From Frankia gtarii (GTDB lineage Bacteria > Actinomycetota > Actinomycetes > Frankiales > Frankiaceae), in contig NZ_JAMPTM010000027.1 of assembly GCF_025403375.1 (NCBI RefSeq), positions 1-40,301 on the forward strand: a DNA stretch of 40,301 bases, read 5' to 3'. Both the position numbers and the translations under genes were made by a program. Below the pieces are notes generated by a model. The model ran no database searches and was not told the origin of the DNA. It saw nothing but the letters and a program-made list of their open reading frames with translations. Below, in pieces: positions 32,439 through 40,301 of this stretch (positions are counted from its first letter, which is position 1; every line of letters begins with the position of its first letter).

Positions 32439-33950
32439 ATGGGACGGTTCGGGGGAGCGGTGACGGAGCGGCTGACCGACGAGGAAGTGATGATGCTCGC
32501 CCGCGTCTTCTATCGCTCGTCCAGAGCCATGATGGTGCTCGAACGGGCCGGTCTGGAACGTTGGCGGCAGCCGTCCTGGACGGCGCAGACCCCGCTGGAG
32601 TTCTGGGAAGAGGTCAACGACCAGCTCTCCCTGGGGGCGTTGGCCGACGGCCGGGTCAGCCTCCTGGCCGCGGCGGCGCAGCTCTACCCCGCCAACAAGG
32701 TTTTCACCGCGGTCACCGTCGCCGAGCCGGCCCGGCCGGTACCGGTTGCGGCCCCCACCGCCAGCGGGGCGACACCGACGGCGGGCCCGGCCGGGGCGGG
32801 TTTCAGCGGAACCCTCCTGTCAGCCGGCAGCGTCCTGTTCGCCGTCGATGCGATGCGGTTCGGCCCGGCGGGGGTGGGGGTCCCGGTGGCCTGGCGGGAC
32901 GGCCTGCGCCAGCTGCTGAACCAGGCGGTGCGCGACTGCGGGCTGCCGGCCGACGCGGTGAGCGTCCAGAACCGGGGCGGCGGGCTGCTCGGTGTGCTTC
33001 GCGACGACGTGCCGGCGGAGCTCGTGGTCGCGGATCTCGTGCGGGAACTGCGGCTCATGCTGCACGCCTACAACCGGACGCGGGACGACAGTGGCCGGGT
33101 CCGGCTACGGATGGCGCTGCACCAGGGCCGGGCCGTCGCCGACGAGGGCGCCGGCATCCGCGGTGACGCCGCCCAGACGGCCTCGCGCCTCGTCGACGCA
33201 CCGGCCCTCAGCCGCCTGCTCGGCGAGTTCCCCGCCGCGGAGCTGGCCGTCATCATCTCGGCGGCCCTGTTCGCGGCCACCGTCGACCGGCGGCTGCGCG
33301 ATCTGGATCCCGGCTCGTTCCGGCGGGTGGAGACTGACATCCCCGGCCTCGCCGGCCCCGCCTGGGTCCAGGCCGCGACGGCGGCCGCGGGACCGGCCGA
33401 CGGCGTGCGGGTGCCCGCGGCGGAGCAGTGGTCGGGTCCGCCGCCGGTGGCGCCGATCGTCGCCGAGGAGCCACGTACCGCGGCCGGGTGGGATTTCCTC
33501 GTCTCCGCCGCGGAGGAGGACAGCTCCTGGGGCGAATGGTGCGCCTGGCAGCTGGAACAGCAGGGTTACCAGGTGCATCTCGACACATGGGACGTCGTCG
33601 CCGGGGATCACCGGGTGGGCCGCCTCGACGAGGCCGTGTCCCACTCGAAGCGGACCCTCGTGATCCTCTCCGAGCACTACCTGGCCTCGGAGAAGGTGCG
33701 GGCCGAGTGGCAGACGGCATGGGCGGCGGACCCGACCGGGATGAAGCGGCGCCTGATCCCGGTGCGGGTCGCCGACTACCGCCCGGGGGCTGAGATGAGG
33801 CTGCTGCAGGGCATCAGCTACATCAACCTCGTCGGTCTGGGCGACGACGCGGCGCGGCGCACCTTCGTCGACGGGATCCGCCGGGCGATCGAGGGCCGAT
33901 ACCGGCCGAGCCAGGCACCGCCCTTCCCCGGCCGTCCCCGGCGGCCCTGA
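32439..33950 (+). CDS. EAD1 - cyclase-like - TIR domain protein
   Basis: The product is about 503 residues. Residues about 12-90 (LTDEEVMMLARVFYRSSRAM, TPLEFWEEVNDQLSLGAL, ADGRVSLLAAAAQLYPANKV) are an EAD1 effector-associated domain, a death-domain-like adaptor. Residues about 125-290 resemble a nucleotide-cyclase fold (FAVDAMRFG, LRMALHQGRAVADEG, GDAAQTASRLVDAP), with weak conservation of catalytic residues. Residues about 350-485 are a TIR domain (WDFLVSAAEEDSSWGEWCAW, SHSKRTLVILSEHYL) with a candidate catalytic glutamate in KVRAEWQTAW. TIR domains of this kind often cleave NAD. The start may be ATG 32439 or GTG 32460. It is divergent from the GTPase operon. Confidence 0.82.
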   Translation: MGRFGGAVTERLTDEEVMMLARVFYRSSRAMMVLERAGLERWRQPSWTAQTPLEFWEEVNDQLSLGALADGRVSLLAAAAQLYPANKVFTAVTVAEPARPVPVAAPTASGATPTAGPAGAGFSGTLLSAGSVLFAVDAMRFGPAGVGVPVAWRDGLRQLLNQAVRDCGLPADAVSVQNRGGGLLGVLRDDVPAELVVADLVRELRLMLHAYNRTRDDSGRVRLRMALHQGRAVADEGAGIRGDAAQTASRLVDAPALSRLLGEFPAAELAVIISAALFAATVDRRLRDLDPGSFRRVETDIPGLAGPAWVQAATAAAGPADGVRVPAAEQWSGPPPVAPIVAEEPRTAAGWDFLVSAAEEDSSWGEWCAWQLEQQGYQVHLDTWDVVAGDHRVGRLDEAVSHSKRTLVILSEHYLASEKVRAEWQTAWAADPTGMKRRLIPVRVADYRPGAEMRLLQGISYINLVGLGDDAARRTFVDGIRRAIEGRYRPSQAPPFPGRPRRP

Positions 33951-35935
<1,985 letters not shown>

Positions 35936-36043
35936 GCGCAGGTTCACCATAACCGACTCGCCTTTCGGCCGTCAGTCGATTGCGCCCATCGACCGGTCGG
36001 CGGGATCACGATCACGGCCGTCCCAGGTCGCCAGGTCAACAGG

Positions 36044-38323
36044 TCAACAGGGCGCCCGGTAAGGAACGTTCCGCAGGTAGTGGCGCCATTCATCGGGGGT
36101 GATGCGGTGGGCGGGGGTGGCGCAGGCGCGCCGCGCCAGGTCGGCGGGGTCGATGTCCCACAGCCAGCCGACGTGTTCATAGCTGGTGGTGGCGAGGGTC
36201 GTGCCGGCGGGACTGAACGCCACCAGGCGGGCGGACGTGGAGTCTGGCGAGAGCTGCTTGAACACAAGATGAGGATGGTGCGGGTCGGCGACATCCCACA
36301 GCCGAACGAAATCGTCGCGGCTGATGGTGGCCAGCGACCTGCCGTCCGGGCTGAACGCAACGCCATAGACGTAGTCGCGGTGGTCGTGGAGGGTGGCCAG
36401 GGAACGGGGTCGGCGGGGGTCGGCAACATCCCACAGCCGCGCGGTCTTGTCCCAGCTGACGGTGGCGAGGGTCCTGCCATCCGGACTGAACGCCACGCCC
36501 ACGGCACGTTTGGTATGCCCGGTGAGGGTGGCGATGAGGCGCGGCCGGCGGGAGCTGGTCACGTCCCACAGCCGCGGGCTGTTGTCTGCGCTCCCGGTGG
36601 CGAGGGTCCTGCCGTCCGGGCTGAACGCCACGGCGGTGACGTAGTCGGTGTGACCGGTCAGGGTGGCCAGGGGCTGGGGCCGGCTGAGGCTGGTGAGATC
36701 CCACAGCCGGGCGGTGCGGTCCGCGCTTGCCGTGGCGAGGGTCCTGCCATCCGGACTGAACGCCACGCCGAAGACCGAGTCCAGGTGCCCGGAGAGAACG
36801 GCCAACAGCGTGGGCCGGCGGGGGTCGGTGACGTTCCACAGCCGGGCCGTCCTGTCCTGGCTGGCTGTGGCGAGGGTCCTGCCGTCCGGGCTGAACGCCA
36901 CGGCGGTGACGTAGTCGGTGTGACCGGTCAGGGTGGCCAGGGGCTGGGGCCGGCTAAGGCTGGTGAGATCCCACAGCCGGGCGGTGCGGTCCGCGCTTGC
37001 CGTGGCGAGGGTCCTGCCATCCGGGCTGAACGCCACGCCAGAGAGCTTGTCGGTGTGGCCGCTGATCTTGGCCAGGTCCGTCAGCGACCAGCCGACGTCG
37101 AGCAGGGCCACCCGGGCCTGCGACGTGGGGGCGAGTCGCCACGCCGCCACGGCGAGCCGGAGAGCAAGATCGTTATCGTCAGCCTTGACGGCGTGCGCGG
37201 CGAGCTTCCGAGAGGCGGCGGGCAGGTCATTGGCGCCCGGTTCGTCATCGCCCGGAAGAAAATGGTGGACGGCGGTGATGAGGATGGCGACGACGGCGAG
37301 GACGGCGATCGCCGCGGTGAGCAGGCATCCCCCAGCGGACAGGTCAGTGCGGTCGGCGCGGTAAGTCAGATCGGCGCCGTCGGTCAGATCGGCGCCGTCG
37401 GTCAGATCGGTTGGGTCCGCCGCGGCCGGGGTGACGCCCCACCGCCGGGTTCGGGTGTACAAGCCTGTCCTGCGGGGCGTGGCGGGCGAAGGGTGGTCGA
37501 CCAGCAAGGTGTAAAGCTGGGCCGCGCTGGGCCTGTCGGCGGGGTTCTTGCTCATGGCCACCACCACGATGTCCCGCAGCGGCTGAGGCAGGCTGTCGAG
37601 GCGCGGATCCTCGTTGAGGATGCGGTACGGCAGCATGGCAGGCGAGATGTCGCCGAACGGGAGGCGGCCGGTGGCCGCATAGATCATCACGCCGCCCCAC
37701 GCGAAGACGTCGATGGCGGAGGTCGGCTCGATCCCCTGGACCTGTTCGGGGGCCATGAACGCCGGTGTGCCAAGGCGGGCCAGGTCGCGACTGAGGACGC
37801 TGGTGGCGTCCAGAGCGCGGGCTATGCCGAAGTCGATGACCCGGGCGCCGGTGGGTGAGAGCAGCACGTTGGATGGTTTGAGGTCGCGGTGGATGACCCC
37901 TGCGCGGTGGATGACCGACAAAGCTGTCGCGATGTTGACCGCCACCTGTTCCAGTTCGGCGGGCGGCAGCGGCCCCCGGCCTTTGACCGCGGCCGTCAAG
38001 GTGGGGCCGGGGACATAGTCGGTGACGAGGTAGGCGGGTTCACCGGTGGGATCGGCGTCAAGCACCTCGGCGGTGCAGAACCCGCGGACACGACGAGCGT
38101 TGGCGGTTTCGCGGCGGAACCGGGCCCGGAACTCGGGGTCCCGCCCGACCTCCGGACGGATCACCTTGACCGCAACGAGACGTCCCTGCGGGCTTTGCCC
38201 GAGATAGACCACGCCCATTCCGCCATGGCCGAGCCGGCGCAGTAGCAGGTAGACCCCGACCCGCCGCGGGTCGGAAAGCAGCAGCGGCGTACCGGCCGAC
38301 TCGCTTCCCCGCGGCGCGTCCAT
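36044..38323 (-). CDS. Ser/Thr protein kinase with C-terminal WD40 propeller
   Basis: The product is about 759 residues. The cytoplasmic kinase has P-loop GHGGMGVVYLG (32-42), K53 in VAVK, HRDLKPSN (145-152), DFG (164-166) and APEQ, i.e. a complete Hanks-type active kinase. A TDGADL repeat linker follows, then one membrane helix at about 329-352, then seven WD40 repeats (about 416-735), most reading VAFSPDGRTLAT...RLWD. The propeller is therefore outside the membrane or at least beyond the helix, and probably senses or binds a protein. Repeats 1-2 and 3-4 are almost identical at DNA level. ATG 38323 is chosen since the upstream part is repeat-derived. Confidence 0.92.
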   Translation of the reverse strand: MDAPRGSESAGTPLLLSDPRRVGVYLLLRRLGHGGMGVVYLGQSPQGRLVAVKVIRPEVGRDPEFRARFRRETANARRVRGFCTAEVLDADPTGEPAYLVTDYVPGPTLTAAVKGRGPLPPAELEQVAVNIATALSVIHRAGVIHRDLKPSNVLLSPTGARVIDFGIARALDATSVLSRDLARLGTPAFMAPEQVQGIEPTSAIDVFAWGGVMIYAATGRLPFGDISPAMLPYRILNEDPRLDSLPQPLRDIVVVAMSKNPADRPSAAQLYTLLVDHPSPATPRRTGLYTRTRRWGVTPAAADPTDLTDGADLTDGADLTYRADRTDLSAGGCLLTAAIAVLAVVAILITAVHHFLPGDDEPGANDLPAASRKLAAHAVKADDNDLALRLAVAAWRLAPTSQARVALLDVGWSLTDLAKISGHTDKLSGVAFSPDGRTLATASADRTARLWDLTSLSRPQPLATLTGHTDYVTAVAFSPDGRTLATASQDRTARLWNVTDPRRPTLLAVLSGHLDSVFGVAFSPDGRTLATASADRTARLWDLTSLSRPQPLATLTGHTDYVTAVAFSPDGRTLATGSADNSPRLWDVTSSRRPRLIATLTGHTKRAVGVAFSPDGRTLATVSWDKTARLWDVADPRRPRSLATLHDHRDYVYGVAFSPDGRSLATISRDDFVRLWDVADPHHPHLVFKQLSPDSTSARLVAFSPAGTTLATTSYEHVGWLWDIDPADLARRACATPAHRITPDEWRHYLRNVPYRAPC
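36598..36769. repeat. 172-bp duplicated WD40 segment, copy A
   Basis: This segment is identical to 36868-37039 except for two differences that I found (36686/36956 and 36755/37025). The offset of 270 bp equals two WD40 blades. Confidence 0.9.
36868..37039. repeat. 172-bp duplicated WD40 segment, copy B
   Basis: Partner of 36598-36769. Flanking parts of the same blades have diverged more, so the similarity is patchy along the propeller. Confidence 0.9.
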
Positions 38324-38544
38324 GCTCACCGATCCCCAGACCTGCCGAGCCGTCGGCCACCGGGCTCCGCGCCCCCATCCCATCCCATCCCATCCCGCAA
38401 TGAGCATAGTAAGGACATGGTGACATTAAGTGCGAACGGTTTCCAAGGATCCTTCGGTCAACCGTCGCGACGGGCCTGCGAGCGAAACGTGTTCCCCGTC
38501 AGGTCGGCCAGGACGAACCCGTCGACGATTGCGACCTGCCCACG

Positions 38545-40161
38545 TCAGGAAGAAGCTTTTCCCGGACCGGACGGCGGGGCGAGAGGGGAGAAGGACTCGC
38601 CGAGGTAGGTCGCCTCGATGAGGTCGGGGCGGGCGGCGAGTTCGGCGGCGGGCGCGGACAGCGCGACCCGACCGCGATCGAGTACGTAGCCGCGGTCGGC
38701 CACCTGCAGCGCGAGGGCGGCGAACTGCTCGACGAGCAGCACGCCGGTGGACGTCTCGGCCGCGATCCCCCGCAGCAGCTCGAGCAGCCGCGGCGCGACG
38801 CCGGGCGCCAAGCCGAAGGACAGCTCGTCCACCAGCAGCAACCGCGGTCGGCGTACGAGGGCCACGGCGAGCGCGAGCCGCTGGCGCTCGCCGCCGGACA
38901 GCTCACCGGCCGTCCGGTCGAGCAGGCCACCCAGCTCCGGGAACCAGCCCAGAACCCGATCGATCTCGCCGCGGTGACTACGGCCGGCCGCCAGGCGCAG
39001 GTTCTCCCGGACGGTCAGCCGACCCAGCGCCCCCCGCCCCTGCGGGACGACGGCCAGCCCCCGCCGGGCAAGCGTGCTCGGCGCGGGACGCCGGTACCAC
39101 TCGCCGAACATCCCGACCCGGCCGGCACTCGGCGGCAACAGGCCGGCGGCCGTGCGGATCAGGGTCGTCTTGCCGGCTCCGTTCGCCCCCAGCAGGGCCA
39201 CGATCTCGCCGGCACGGACGACCAGTGACACCTCCCGCAGCACCGGTCCCTCGTTGTAGCCGCTGCTCACCCCCTCGAACACGAGCAGCTCGGCTCCCAC
39301 CGCCAGCGCCGTGGAATCGGTCGTCGTCCCCTCGGGCGTTGAGGAAGCGGCCAAGGAAGTCACGGTGGCCGACGCGGTCGAGGCGGCCGACGCGGTCAAG
39401 GCGGTCAAGGCGGTCGAGACGGCCGACGCGGTCGAGGCGGTCGGCGCTGGGGGCGAGGTGGGCTCCGGACCGTCGGAGCCGCCCAGGTAGGCCGCGCGGA
39501 CGGCCGGATCCGCCCGAACCTGCGCGGGGAGCCCCCGGGCGACGATCCGGCCGCCGTCCAGGACGAGAACCCGGTCGCAGACGTCGAAGACGAGCTGGAC
39601 ATCGTGATCGACGAGCAGGACGGCGACGCCGCGGCCGGCGATGCGACGGATGCGCGCGGTGAGTTCACGCCGGTCCGCGGGATCGAGGCCCGCGGCCGGC
39701 TCGTCGAGCAGCAGCACCTTCGGCGCGGCGATGAGGGCGCGACCGAGGGCCACGGCGGCCCGCTCGTCGTGGCTGAGCGTCGCGGGCAGGCGGTCGGCGA
39801 TCGCCGCGAGTCCCAGCCGCCCGGTGTCCGCCGACCCGGCCGTCGGGCGGGCGACCACGGCGAGGTTCTCCGCCACCGCCAGGCTGTCGAACAGCTCCAG
39901 GGCCTGGAAGGTGCGGGCGAGCCCGCGGCGCTGCCGCTCGTGCGCCGGCAGCGCCGCCAGCTCGGCACCGTCGAGGTGCACACTGCCGGCGAAGATCGTC
40001 GCGAAGCCGGTGAGCGCGTCGATCAGCGTCGTCTTGCCGGCGCCGTTCGGCCCGATGAGGCCGGTGACGCTGCCCGCCTCCAGGGTGAACGAGACATCCT
40101 CGACGATGCGGGTGCCGCCCTGCCCGGCGGCGAGCATGTCGACGGACAGCAGCGCGGTCAC
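38545..40161 (-). CDS. fused LivG-LivF-like ABC transporter ATP-binding protein
   Basis: The product of 538 residues carries two ATPase domains. Domain 1 (about 1-235) has GPNGAGKTT, a LivG-like block LARTFQALELFDSL and Walker B VLLLDEPAAGLDP. Its ABC signature reads LSHDE in place of LSGGQ, which is degenerate. Domain 2 (about 295-525) has GANGAGKTT, signature LSGGERQ, and Walker B LLLVDELSFGLAP. An Ala/Ser/Thr repeat linker joins them. In branched-chain amino acid importers LivG and LivF are separate; here they are one chain. The start is GTG 40161, overlapping the upstream gene's stop (GTGA), so the permease gene precedes it. Confidence 0.9.
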   Translation of the reverse strand: MTALLSVDMLAAGQGGTRIVEDVSFTLEAGSVTGLIGPNGAGKTTLIDALTGFATIFAGSVHLDGAELAALPAHERQRRGLARTFQALELFDSLAVAENLAVVARPTAGSADTGRLGLAAIADRLPATLSHDERAAVALGRALIAAPKVLLLDEPAAGLDPADRRELTARIRRIAGRGVAVLLVDHDVQLVFDVCDRVLVLDGGRIVARGLPAQVRADPAVRAAYLGGSDGPEPTSPPAPTASTASAVSTALTALTASAASTASATVTSLAASSTPEGTTTDSTALAVGAELLVFEGVSSGYNEGPVLREVSLVVRAGEIVALLGANGAGKTTLIRTAAGLLPPSAGRVGMFGEWYRRPAPSTLARRGLAVVPQGRGALGRLTVRENLRLAAGRSHRGEIDRVLGWFPELGGLLDRTAGELSGGERQRLALAVALVRRPRLLLVDELSFGLAPGVAPRLLELLRGIAAETSTGVLLVEQFAALALQVADRGYVLDRGRVALSAPAAELAARPDLIEATYLGESFSPLAPPSGPGKASS

Positions 40162-40301
40162 GCCACGCCGCCGGGGTTGACCTGGTACGGGGCCAGGCTC
40201 GGCCGGTTCCCCTCAGCGGAGCGCGCGGGCCCGGCGTCGACGGCCTCGGGCGTGTGCGGGCCCGGGTCGGGCCGACCCTGTCCAGCCCCCTCCCCCCCCC
40301 C
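40158..40301 (-). CDS. 3' end of an upstream gene, probably ABC permease (partial)
   Basis: A frame open to the window edge ends ...NRPSLAPYQVNPGGVA and overlaps the ABC gene start by 4 nt. Its position suggests the permease of the same transporter (LivM-like), but only a low-complexity hydrophilic tail of 47 codons is visible. The run of ten C at the very edge makes the first codons unreliable. Confidence 0.5.
   Translation of the reverse strand, partial: GGGEGAGQGRPDPGPHTPEAVDAGPARSAEGNRPSLAPYQVNPGGVA

Noticed and set aside
31894-32439. Minus-strand frame of 181 codons upstream of the TIR gene
   Set aside because: Composition is irregular and no family is recognised; more likely part of the divergent control region.

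Overview
The window is very GC-rich with strong GC bias at third codon positions, uses GTG and TTG starts freely and packs genes tightly. This points to an actinomycete. The DUF574 methyltransferase, the EAD1-TIR protein and the GAP1/GTPase cluster are typical of Frankia-like or streptomycete-like genomes. Species was not determined.

Layout. 0-1.7 kb: a DUF574 SAM methyltransferase and two small proteins. 1.7-5.5 kb: a CoA-transferase divergent from a prpD-prpB pair (methylcitrate-cycle dehydratase and lyase). 5.4-9.1 kb: a TetR repressor divergent from an HSL-type esterase, with a 20-bp operator lying between the promoter boxes, followed by a flavin monooxygenase and an apparent monooxygenase relic. 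9.3-12.1 kb: a Rieske oxygenase and a KshB-like FAD/[2Fe-2S] reductase, divergent across about 675 bp that carries two copies of a 15-bp palindrome. 12.2-14.2 kb: a VapBC-like pair in which the antitoxin is fused to an NTF2-like domain and the PIN toxin has lost its middle, then a DsrE protein and a TetR regulator. 14.2-18.7 kb: gene remnants, a methyltransferase, an unknown protein and a tRNA-guanine-transglycosylase-like protein. 18.7-20.7 kb: an MFS exporter coupled to a UspA protein. 20.8-22.6 kb: a small toxin-antitoxin islet between two copies of a tRNA-terminator sequence, next to tRNA-Arg(ACG).

22.9-34.0 kb is the most interesting block. It holds an Ig-like protein and a DUF4407 membrane protein (start-stop overlap GTGA), facing a three-gene operon of GTPase, GAP1-like protein and von Willebrand A protein (overlaps GTGA and TTGA). 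A divergent EAD1/cyclase-like/TIR protein follows. I read it as a membrane-anchored, GTPase-controlled conflict or immune system with a TIR effector; this is inference from domains and context.

34.0-40.3 kb: thiC with a clear TPP riboswitch, a Ser/Thr kinase with a seven-bladed WD40 propeller containing a recent internal duplication, and a fused double-ATPase subunit of a branched-chain-amino-acid-type ABC transporter whose upstream gene is cut by the window edge.
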